From assembly GCA_945830345.1 (NCBI GenBank), contig CALZYS010000015.1, forward strand, positions 1 to 33,101: a stretch of DNA of 33,101 nucleotides, read 5' to 3'. The position numbers and the translations under genes are program-made. A model generated the notes under the pieces. That model was not told where the DNA came from. It worked only from the letters and a program-made list of their open reading frames with translations, and did no database searches. Below are positions 7,674-15,500 of the stretch, one piece after another. Numbering within the stretch: the stretch's first letter is position 1; every line of letters begins with the position of its first letter. Origin of the DNA: an uncultured Prevotella sp. (GTDB lineage: Bacteria > Bacteroidota > Bacteroidia > Bacteroidales > Bacteroidaceae).

Positions 7674-8423
7674 CTAAATGGCGTTGAACTTCTCGGTAAG
7701 TTGCTTGCGGTAGAGCCTTCCGACCTTGATGTGTTTTATCTTTTCGAAAGGAGGATAGAATAGGCAAGTGTTGTCTGCCACCTCAATGAGATAATCAATG
7801 TTTACGATAAACTTTTGGCTTACCTGCACAAACCGTGGGTCGATATTGAGTATGTCGTCACAGTTGGTGTTGCGCTTCATTCGGAGAGGTTCGGGCATAC
7901 CGGCGATAATAACTTCCCACTGCCTAATGTCGTGGTTGTATTGAAAGGCACAAATGCTTTGTAGGTGAACAAGCCGGAAGTCGGACGTAGATGTATAGAG
8001 CAATAATTTGTCTTTATGAGGGATGCTTGCCGCCGAGATGTTAAGAGGCGACTCCTCGTTCTCCCTTTTCATGCGAAGTCGGGTAATCACGCACTTAAGT
8101 TCCCTGTCGTCGACGGGTTTCATCAGATAGTCGAAAGCATTCAGGCGGAATGCAGGCAGCATATATCCGGGATGTCCTGTGTACATAACTACCTGACACC
8201 ATCCCCTAACAACTTTGTCGAGTTGCATAAGGAATTCAATTCCCGAGAGGTCGGGTAACTCAACGTCGAGGAATATCACCTCTGGATTGGTGTCGGCAGC
8301 AAGATGGATGCCTCCACTACATGTGTTGGCCGAACCACAAAGTTCAATATCCATGAACTTCTTAAGTTTCCTTGTCAGTGTATCTACCGAGGCTTTATCG
8401 TCGTCAATGATAATGGTTCTCAT
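7674..8423 (-). CDS. LytTR-type response regulator
   Basis: A 249-residue two-component regulator. The receiver domain (about 1-120) has the acidic pocket D7-D9, the phospho-acceptor D53 (VIFLDVELPDLSG), T82 and K102 (DYLMKPVDD). A LytTR DNA-binding domain fills about 135-249 (KLLLYTSTSDFRLVHLQSIC; FVQVSQKFIVNIDYL). LytTR proteins bind short direct repeats upstream of target genes. Its ATG overlaps the TGA of the sensor kinase (8420-8423), so the pair should be translationally coupled. No target is identifiable here. Confidence 0.94.
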   Translation of the reverse strand: MRTIIIDDDKASVDTLTRKLKKFMDIELCGSANTCSGGIHLAADTNPEVIFLDVELPDLSGIEFLMQLDKVVRGWCQVVMYTGHPGYMLPAFRLNAFDYLMKPVDDRELKCVITRLRMKRENEESPLNISAASIPHKDKLLLYTSTSDFRLVHLQSICAFQYNHDIRQWEVIIAGMPEPLRMKRNTNCDDILNIDPRFVQVSQKFIVNIDYLIEVADNTCLFYPPFEKIKHIKVGRLYRKQLTEKFNAI

Positions 8424-10459
8424 TTGCCAATATTCGTTTGGTTGTTGATGTATTTTATATTGTTTGGGATGGTAAGGGTGGCCTTACAACCCGTGATGGT
8501 GCCTTGGGGCGATGTGATGTTGGTGATGCCAAACTTCATCTTTGCCTTGTTATTGCTGTTGGTAAGTGAGATTATCTGTCTTACAACCTTCAGTCCGGTA
8601 AATGTGGATGAGCCGCAGTGTTGGCAGCAGTCAAACCCCGGGCCATTGTCTTCGATAGTGATGTAAGTGGCAGAATTCTCCTGCCAAATGGATATTGTGA
8701 GCTTTTTGTCGCCCTCCACCGCTTTTAGTCCGTGCTTAAAACTGTTCTCCACGAGAATCTGGACAATCATAGCAGGAATCATGACATTACTGATGTCGCA
8801 TCTAAAGTCTTTGGTATAGAGTATGGAAGAGTTCGTTAATTTCTGCTGTATTGACACAAAGTGTTCCACGAATTCCAACTCCTCTGTAAGCGGGATGTAG
8901 GATTTGTTCATAAGTTCGAGATTCGAGCGTATGAGATTTGACATTTCGATGAGAGTGGTGTCATTATCATGCGAATGTCCAATTTGCTGGTTGAGTACAT
9001 TGAATATGAAGTGAGGTGATATGCGCTGTCGGGCATTTTCGAGTTTCATGGTCACCATATTGAGTTGTTCTTGCAGTCTTCTTTTGCGTACATATATAAT
9101 AAGGTATGCAAAGCCGAGCATGAGTATAACCAAGAGCAGTATAAAAATGGCTATGGTGAGATAGGCGATGTTCATTTCGTCGTTTTTCTTGTTGATTGCT
9201 ATTTGGTGGTGAAGTTTCAGTGTGTCGGCAGTGAATCTGACCATAATCTCGTTGGCTCGCATGTTCATCTTGTTGTGAGCCAATGAGTCTTCCTCACTGC
9301 GTGATTGCTCAATTATCTCCAATGCCTTGTTGTAGTTGCCAATCATCATATAGTAGCGTTTCAGGTATCTTGCCCTGATGCTCTTCAGTGGGCTTTCGAT
9401 AGGATAGCGGTAGTTCTCTTCCGCCAATATAGTCTTGACGGATCCTAAGTTGTTGTTCTTTATGCAAATACCGATTTTGATTGTGTTGACATAATAAATA
9501 GCTGCTTCGACGTCGTATTGGCGGAAGAATGGTTCGCACTTTTCCACCATGACACGTGCACTGTCGGTATTGCCCAAGTTGAGATACACGTCGGCAAGAT
9601 TAATACGACACAGGTTGATGTCGTTGGCATTGTTCCCTCCGGGCCCTTGTTGACGTTCTATTTCCTCCTTCATTTTCAGAAACATCTTCAGGGCATTAGG
9701 ATAGTCGTGTGTATAGTAGTAGAAGTTGCCGTAGTTGTTGAGGAAATAGATTTTCATGTTGGGTTGCATCATGTGATACCGTTTCTCGGCATCCTCGTAG
9801 TATTTGCGAGCAGTGGGGAAGTCATGCATTTGGGTGTAGATTCGTCCTAATCCCATGTATATGCTTGCAGTGGATTTCTCGGACATATTTAGCGAGTCGG
9901 CGATAAAGAGGGCACGTCGATACCAATTCGCTCCATTGGGCAGGTCATCATTGAAGATATATGCGTCACCCGTATTGGCTGCCATGTCGGCGGCACATTC
10001 TTTCATGTCGCTATGCAGTGTTGCGTAATATGCCTTTTTGAATAAAGATATTGCCGAGTCGGTGTGCTGTCTTAGTTGGTGGTAATATGTGGCCTTAAGA
10101 GAGTAGGCTTTGCCTGCTATCCCATAGTGCCGTTCTCCCATTGTCTGGCATCTGTTGATGAAGGAGATGGTGCGGTTGGCATAATAGAGCATTGAGTCGG
10201 CTGGGTTGGATACTGTATAATGACAACCTTTTGACACGAAAATCTCGTAATAGTCGAGACTGTCGTGAGTATTGCTGAGCATACTGTCGCACACGTGCAG
10301 AAACTTGACGTCAGCATAACCTATTGAGTCGTTGAGCATCCTCAATCTTTCGGTCTGCTCGTTGCTCCGGGCGTATTCCCGTTCTTGGTTAGCGCAAGCA
10401 TTAAGCAATATGCTTGCAGCAATACTAATTAATATCTTATGAAACAGATAGGTCTTCAT
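8420..10459 (-). CDS. TPR-containing lipoprotein-type sensor histidine kinase
   Basis: The likely start at 10457-10459 gives a 679-residue protein with a lipoprotein-like signal (KILISIAASILLNAC, lipobox cysteine at residue 22); an ATG at 10474 would add five residues. In numbering from the longer start: a periplasmic TPR-like helical sensor at about 45-425, one membrane helix at 435-462, then a LytS-type kinase with the phospho-acceptor H488 in RISPHFIFN, N-box VENSFKHG (575-582) and G-box EDNGPGF (608-614). The ATP lid contains an odd cysteine cluster, CCQHC (616-620). It probably phosphorylates the LytTR regulator encoded directly downstream. A lipidated or membrane-anchored N-terminus plus one internal helix puts the TPR domain in the periplasm; the signal sensed is unknown. 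Confidence 0.93.
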   Translation of the reverse strand: MKTYLFHKILISIAASILLNACANQEREYARSNEQTERLRMLNDSIGYADVKFLHVCDSMLSNTHDSLDYYEIFVSKGCHYTVSNPADSMLYYANRTISFINRCQTMGERHYGIAGKAYSLKATYYHQLRQHTDSAISLFKKAYYATLHSDMKECAADMAANTGDAYIFNDDLPNGANWYRRALFIADSLNMSEKSTASIYMGLGRIYTQMHDFPTARKYYEDAEKRYHMMQPNMKIYFLNNYGNFYYYTHDYPNALKMFLKMKEEIERQQGPGGNNANDINLCRINLADVYLNLGNTDSARVMVEKCEPFFRQYDVEAAIYYVNTIKIGICIKNNNLGSVKTILAEENYRYPIESPLKSIRARYLKRYYMMIGNYNKALEIIEQSRSEEDSLAHNKMNMRANEIMVRFTADTLKLHHQIAINKKNDEMNIAYLTIAIFILLLVILMLGFAYLIIYVRKRRLQEQLNMVTMKLENARQRISPHFIFNVLNQQIGHSHDNDTTLIEMSNLIRSNLELMNKSYIPLTEELEFVEHFVSIQQKLTNSSILYTKDFRCDISNVMIPAMIVQILVENSFKHGLKAVEGDKKLTISIWQENSATYITIEDNGPGFDCCQHCGSSTFTGLKVVRQIISLTNSNNKAKMKFGITNITSPQGTITGCKATLTIPNNIKYINNQTNIGK

Positions 10460-10495
10460 TTGGTAATTTATCAAGTCAATTACATATTTTTACTG

Positions 10496-10527
10496 CAAAA
10501 TTAATGCATTTTTATCTAAATACCAAA
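10496..10527 (-). promoter_or_regulatory. promoter of the sensor kinase / LytTR operon
   Basis: On the minus strand, TTTG (10527-10524) is followed after 20 bp by TAATTTTG (10503-10496). It faces away from the glmS promoter; the two share a spacer of about 155 bp. Confidence 0.75.
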
Positions 10528-10553
10528 CTTTTTTATTATTTTATTCCGATTTT

Positions 10554-10585
10554 CTTGTATAAATGGAAAAATAGCCGTAAATTTG
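10554..10585 (+). promoter_or_regulatory. promoter of glmS
   Basis: CTTG (10554-10557) and TAAATTTG (10578-10585) are 20 bp apart. The -7 box contains the TTG that would begin a longer glmS frame, which supports starting glmS at 10616. It probably drives the whole glmS-carB run. Confidence 0.7.
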
Positions 10586-10615
10586 CACACAAAAACAACA
10601 TTATATACAAAATTT

Positions 10616-12460
10616 ATGTGTGGAATAGTAGGTTATATAGGAAAAAAGGAAGCATTTCCGATTCTCATTAAGGGATTGCGAAGGCTTGAGTATAGAGGAT
10701 ATGACAGTGCCGGTGTCGCCTTGATTAACGAAGACGGATGTCTTAATGTTTATAAGACGAAAGGCAAGGTGGACAATTTGGTTGATTATTGTGAAGACAA
10801 GAACGTTAGCGGTACAGTGGGTATAGCCCATACACGCTGGGCCACTCACGGAGAGCCATCGTCGCTCAATGCACATCCCCACTATTCTATGTCGAAGAAT
10901 CTCGCTATTATTCATAATGGTATTATTGAGAACTATGCTGACCTCAAGGCCAAACTCTCCTCAAAGGGAGTGAAATTTGTCAGTGACACTGACACCGAGG
11001 TGCTTGTGCAACTCATTGAGTATATCCGTGAACAAAAGAATACCGACCTTCTTACTGCGGTGCAGTTGGCATTGCATGAAGTGATTGGAGCATACGCAAT
11101 AGCAATTCTCGATCATAACGATCCTGACCAAATTATTGCTGCACGTAAGCAGTCGCCTCTCGTAGTAGGTATAGGCGATGAAGAGTTCTTTATCGGCTCG
11201 GATGCAAGTCCGCTGATTGAATACACCGACAAGGTGGTGTATCTTGAGGACGGCAATATCGCAGTGATACGCCGTGGACACGAGCTTGAGGTGGTTAATA
11301 TATACAACCGAAAGATTAATCCTGAGATACAGACAGTGGATATCAACCTCGGACAGATAGAAAAAGGCGGCTATCCCCACTTTATGCTAAAGGAGATTTT
11401 CGAGCAGCCCGATTGTATCACCAACTGTATGCGTGGGCGTGTCAACGTGGATGTGGATAATGTTGTACTCAGTGCCGTCATCGACTATAAGAAGCAATTG
11501 CTCAATGCCAAGAGATTCGTGATTGTGGCTTGTGGTACGTCATGGCATGCCGGACTCATCGGTAAACAGATTATTGAGAGCCTCTGCCGCATACCTGTCG
11601 AAGTGGAGTATGCCTCGGAGTTCAGATATCGAAATCCAGTCATCAGCAAGGACGACGTGGTGATAGCCATATCCCAGTCGGGTGAGACTGCCGACACGCT
11701 TGCAGCAGTGAAATTGGCGAAGGAGCATGGAGCATTTATCTACGGAATATGCAATGCCATAGGTTCGAGTATTCCACGAGCCACAGACACCGGTAGCTAC
11801 ATACATGTAGGGCCAGAGATCGGTGTTGCATCCACTAAGGCATTTACAGGTCAGGTGACGGTTCTCTCGATGCTTGCCCTTGCGCTTGCCAACGAGCGTG
11901 GCACTATCAGTAAGGAAGAATACAAGGCAGTGGTGAGGGAGCTGCATGAGATACCGGCTAAGATGAAAGAGGTGCTCAAACTTAATAACCGAATAGCCGA
12001 ACTGAGCCGGTCGTTTACATACGCCCGCGACTTCCTTTTCCTCGGACGTGGCTATAGTTATCCCGTTGCCCTTGAAGGTGCCCTCAAGTTGAAAGAAATT
12101 AGTTATATACACGCCGAGGGGTATCCTGCCGCTGAGATGAAACATGGTCCTATTGCCCTTATCGACTCGGATATGCCAGTAGTGGTGATTGCCACACACA
12201 ATGCGATGTACGAGAAGGTGCTGAGCAATATACAGGAGGTTAAGGCACGACAAGGCAAGGTGATAGCAATAGTGACTACCGGCGATGACACCATAAGCCG
12301 CATAGCCGACGAGGTAATCGAAATGCCAGAGACGATAGAATGTCTCGAACCTCTGCTCTCCACCATACCGTTACAGATGCTGGCTTATCACATCGCAGTA
12401 TGCAAGGGCAAGAATGTCGATCAGCCAAGAAATCTCGCAAAGTCGGTAACAGTAGAATAA
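10616..12460 (+). CDS. glmS: glutamine--fructose-6-phosphate aminotransferase (isomerizing)
   Basis: Makes glucosamine-6-phosphate from fructose-6-phosphate and glutamine, the first committed step to UDP-GlcNAc for peptidoglycan and LPS. The start is set at the ATG giving MCGIVGYIG, because after Met removal Cys must be the N-terminal nucleophile of the class II glutaminase; an upstream TTG would bury it. The product is 614 residues, usual for the family. The glutaminase domain (about 1-240) includes HTRWATHGEPSS and HNGIIENY; two SIS isomerase domains follow (CGTSWHAG, SQSGETADT, and EGYPAAEMKHGPIALI). It ends LAKSVTVE, as is typical. I see no glmS ribozyme in the short leader. The purF-like gene starts 19 bp downstream. 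Confidence 0.97.
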   Translation: MCGIVGYIGKKEAFPILIKGLRRLEYRGYDSAGVALINEDGCLNVYKTKGKVDNLVDYCEDKNVSGTVGIAHTRWATHGEPSSLNAHPHYSMSKNLAIIHNGIIENYADLKAKLSSKGVKFVSDTDTEVLVQLIEYIREQKNTDLLTAVQLALHEVIGAYAIAILDHNDPDQIIAARKQSPLVVGIGDEEFFIGSDASPLIEYTDKVVYLEDGNIAVIRRGHELEVVNIYNRKINPEIQTVDINLGQIEKGGYPHFMLKEIFEQPDCITNCMRGRVNVDVDNVVLSAVIDYKKQLLNAKRFVIVACGTSWHAGLIGKQIIESLCRIPVEVEYASEFRYRNPVISKDDVVIAISQSGETADTLAAVKLAKEHGAFIYGICNAIGSSIPRATDTGSYIHVGPEIGVASTKAFTGQVTVLSMLALALANERGTISKEEYKAVVRELHEIPAKMKEVLKLNNRIAELSRSFTYARDFLFLGRGYSYPVALEGALKLKEISYIHAEGYPAAEMKHGPIALIDSDMPVVVIATHNAMYEKVLSNIQEVKARQGKVIAIVTTGDDTISRIADEVIEMPETIECLEPLLSTIPLQMLAYHIAVCKGKNVDQPRNLAKSVTVE

Positions 12461-12479
12461 TTCCCACCTACAATATACA

Positions 12480-14375
12480 ATGGAACAACTTAAACACGAA
12501 TGCGGAGTGGCAATGATAAGGCTTCTGAAGCCACTCGACTATTATCAACAGAAGTATGGCACATGGATGTACGGCATCAATAAGCTATACCTTATGATGG
12601 AAAAACAACACAACCGCGGGCAGGAGGGTGCCGGTATCGCATGTGTCAAGCTCGACACTGCTCCTGGCAATGAGTATATGTTCCGTGAGAAAGCGGAAGG
12701 CTCCAATGCCATCACCGAAATATTCAAGACGGTACAGAAGGGATTTGCATCTCTAACGCCTGAGCAGATTGCCAATGCTGGATATGCCAAGGATAACGCA
12801 GATTTCGCAGGCGAGTTGTATATGGGTCATCTGCGTTATTCTACTACAGGAAAGAGTGGATTGAAGTATGTTCACCCTTTCCTCAGACGCAACAACTGGA
12901 AGGCGAAAAACCTCTGCCTTTGCGGTAATTTCAATATGACCAACGTCGATGAGATATTCGACAAGATAACAGCAATGGGACAGTGTCCGCGTATCTTCAG
13001 CGACAGCTATATAATGCTTGAGTGGATGGGACACCGATTAGACCGTGAGGTGGAACGCAACTATGACGACGCAAAGGAACTGGGGCTTCACGGCACAGAT
13101 ATAACCGATTATATCGACCAGCATGTACTGATGAGCAATGTACTCAAGACCACCATGCCCGACTTTGACGGAGGCTATGTTATGTGTGGTCTTACTGGCA
13201 GTGGAGAGATGTTCTCAATTCGCGACCCGTGGGGCATTCGTCCCGCGTTTTATTATATTAATGAGGAGATAGCAGTGCTGGCAAGCGAGCGTCCTGTTTT
13301 GCAAACAACCTTCGATCTCGATTTTGAGGATATCAAGGAACTACAGCCGGGACATGCCATGATAGTGAGAAGGAACGGAACTGCATCAATCGAGAAAATT
13401 CTGGAACGCCGTGGTGACTCGGCTTGCTCATTTGAGAGAATATATTTCAGTCGTGGTTCCGATCGTGAAATATATCAGGAGCGCAAGCGGCTTGGCGAGC
13501 AACTGATGGAACCCATACTCAAGGCTGTTGACGGCGATGTGGAGCACACGGTATTCTCGTTTATACCTAACACAGCAGAAGTGGCATACTATGGTATGTT
13601 GCAGGGATTCAAGGAATATACCAACCAACTGAAGATAAAGAAGATAGAGAGTCTCGACCATAAACCCACTCATGAGGAACTGGAGAAGATACTCTGCTCT
13701 TATGTACGCTCAGAGAAGGCGGCATGGAAGGACATTAAGTTGCGCACCTTCATCACTGAGGGCAACTCGCGTAATGACCTTGCTTCGCATGTATATGACA
13801 TCACATACGACGTTCTGGAGCGTGGAGTGGATAGCCTTGTTGTCATCGACGACAGTATCGTGAGAGGCACGACTCTGAAGGAGAGTATCATAAAGATTCT
13901 CGATCGCTTGCATCCTCGCAAGATTGTCATTGTCAGTTCGTCGCCACAGATTAGATACCCCGACTACTATGGTATCGACATGGCTCGACTTGAAGAGTTT
14001 ATCGCATTCCGTGCGTGCATCGAACTTATTAAGGAGCGTGGTATGCACCAGCTCATAGATGATGTGTATCGCCATTGCAAGGACGAGATGCTCAAGCCAA
14101 AAGCAGAGATGGTGTGCTGCGTGAAGGAACTCTACAAGCCCTTCTCTGTGGACGAACTCAACCGCAAGATGGTGGAAATGCTCCGTCCGGCAGGAGTGAC
14201 CACTCCAATCGAACTTGTTTATCAGAGTATAGAGGGACTGCACAAGGCAATCCCCAATCATAAGGGCGACTGGTATTTCACCGGCAATTTCCCCACACCT
14301 GGAGGAATGAAATTAGTCAACCAGGCGTTTATCAACTATTACGAGAAAATATATCAGTATTCAACAAAGTTCTAA
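12480..14375 (+). CDS. purF: amidophosphoribosyltransferase-like protein (long form)
   Basis: PurF converts PRPP and glutamine to phosphoribosylamine, the first step of purine synthesis. This 631-residue protein begins MEQLKHECGVAMIRL; Cys8 would be the N-terminal nucleophile after removal of a seven-residue propeptide. The glutaminase part contains NRGQEGAG and, later, IRDPWGIRPAFYY. The PRPP-binding loop VVIDDSIVRGTTLKES lies at 454-469, followed by SSPQIRYPDYYGIDM. It is about 130 residues longer than typical PurF (about 470-505), with an extended stretch before the phosphoribosyltransferase part and an extra C-terminal segment of about 90. Its place between glmS and carA suggests nitrogen-dependent co-regulation. 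It may be the purine enzyme or a diverged paralogue; a second, standard-length purF elsewhere would favour the latter. Confidence 0.85.
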   Translation: MEQLKHECGVAMIRLLKPLDYYQQKYGTWMYGINKLYLMMEKQHNRGQEGAGIACVKLDTAPGNEYMFREKAEGSNAITEIFKTVQKGFASLTPEQIANAGYAKDNADFAGELYMGHLRYSTTGKSGLKYVHPFLRRNNWKAKNLCLCGNFNMTNVDEIFDKITAMGQCPRIFSDSYIMLEWMGHRLDREVERNYDDAKELGLHGTDITDYIDQHVLMSNVLKTTMPDFDGGYVMCGLTGSGEMFSIRDPWGIRPAFYYINEEIAVLASERPVLQTTFDLDFEDIKELQPGHAMIVRRNGTASIEKILERRGDSACSFERIYFSRGSDREIYQERKRLGEQLMEPILKAVDGDVEHTVFSFIPNTAEVAYYGMLQGFKEYTNQLKIKKIESLDHKPTHEELEKILCSYVRSEKAAWKDIKLRTFITEGNSRNDLASHVYDITYDVLERGVDSLVVIDDSIVRGTTLKESIIKILDRLHPRKIVIVSSSPQIRYPDYYGIDMARLEEFIAFRACIELIKERGMHQLIDDVYRHCKDEMLKPKAEMVCCVKELYKPFSVDELNRKMVEMLRPAGVTTPIELVYQSIEGLHKAIPNHKGDWYFTGNFPTPGGMKLVNQAFINYYEKIYQYSTKF

Positions 14376-14385
14376 ATACCAATCA

Positions 14386-15462
14386 ATGAAGAATGTAACG
14401 TTAGTCCTTGAAGACGGGACAAAATTCCACGGACAGTCATTCGGTTATGACCAACCAGTTGCAGGAGAGGTAGTGTTCAACACTGCTATGATGGGCTATC
14501 CCGAAAGCCTAACCGACCCCTCGTACGCAGGTCAGTTGATGACACTCACCTATCCATTGGTGGGCAACTATGGTGTGCCTCCATTCTCGGTCGAGCCTAA
14601 TGGTCTTGCCACATTTATGGAAAGTGAGAAAATCTATGCCTCGGCAATTATCGTGGCTGACTATAGTGAGAAGTATTCCCACTGGAATGCAGTTGAGAGT
14701 TTGGCATCATGGCTCAAACGCGAGCATGTGCCGGGAATTACGGGAATTGACACCCGTGAGCTCACCAAGGTGTTGCGTGAGCATGGCGTGATGATGGGTA
14801 AGATAATATTTGATGATGAACCCGACAATATCCCTACAGCTGAATATGAGGGAGTCAACTGGGTTGATCGTGTCAGTTGCAAGGACATCATACGTTATAA
14901 TGAGGGTGCCGGCAAAAAGGTGGTGCTCGTGGATTGCGGAGTGAAGAACAATATCATCCGCTGTCTTGTCAACCGTGGTGTTGAGGTCATCCGTGTGCCA
15001 TGGAACTATGACTACACATCGATGGACTTCGACGGACTGTTCCTCGGAAATGGTCCTGGCGATCCCGATATGTGTGAGGATGCGGTGAATGTGATACGTC
15101 GTCAGATGTCGCTCAGCCGCAAACCTATCTGCGGTATCTGTATGGGTAACCAACTGCTTGCCAAAGCCGGTGGCGCAACTATTTACAAGCTGAAGTATGG
15201 ACACCGCTCACACAACCAACCAGTGAGAGAGGTGGGCACCAACCACTGCTATGTTACAAGTCAGAACCACGGTTATGCCGTAGATGCAAAGACGCTTGGC
15301 AGCGACTGGCGAGAACTTTTTGTAAATATGAACGACGGCAGCAATGAGGGCGTATGCCACAAGGAGAATCCTTGGTTCACAAGCCAGTTCCATCCCGAGG
15401 CATGCTCAGGTCCCATCGACACCGAGTTCATGTTTGATCGTTTCATCAAAACCCTACAATAA
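14386..15462 (+). CDS. carA: carbamoyl-phosphate synthase small subunit
   Basis: Glutaminase subunit that feeds ammonia to CarB for carbamoyl phosphate (pyrimidines and arginine). It has 358 residues. The N-terminal CPSase small-chain domain begins KNVTLVLEDGTKFHGQSFGY and contains FNTAMMGYPESLTDPSY. The C-terminal class I amidotransferase has the catalytic triad C252 (in GICMGNQLL), H336 and E338 (FHPEA). The nucleophile elbow reads GICMGNQ rather than the common GICLGHQ. It starts 10 bp after the purF-like stop and ends 38 bp before carB, so cotranscription is very likely. Confidence 0.97.
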   Translation: MKNVTLVLEDGTKFHGQSFGYDQPVAGEVVFNTAMMGYPESLTDPSYAGQLMTLTYPLVGNYGVPPFSVEPNGLATFMESEKIYASAIIVADYSEKYSHWNAVESLASWLKREHVPGITGIDTRELTKVLREHGVMMGKIIFDDEPDNIPTAEYEGVNWVDRVSCKDIIRYNEGAGKKVVLVDCGVKNNIIRCLVNRGVEVIRVPWNYDYTSMDFDGLFLGNGPGDPDMCEDAVNVIRRQMSLSRKPICGICMGNQLLAKAGGATIYKLKYGHRSHNQPVREVGTNHCYVTSQNHGYAVDAKTLGSDWRELFVNMNDGSNEGVCHKENPWFTSQFHPEACSGPIDTEFMFDRFIKTLQ

Positions 15463-15500
15463 TCTACAATACCTACATCCCCCTACAAAAAAAAGAAAAA

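Noticed and set aside
10583..10615. Upstream TTG start for glmS
   Set aside because: The TTG is part of the -7 promoter box, and an extension would bury the catalytic N-terminal cysteine.
10459..10615. glmS ribozyme or riboswitch before glmS
   Set aside because: Only about 25-30 nt of leader remain after the -7 box, too short for the ribozyme, which is known mainly from Gram-positives.
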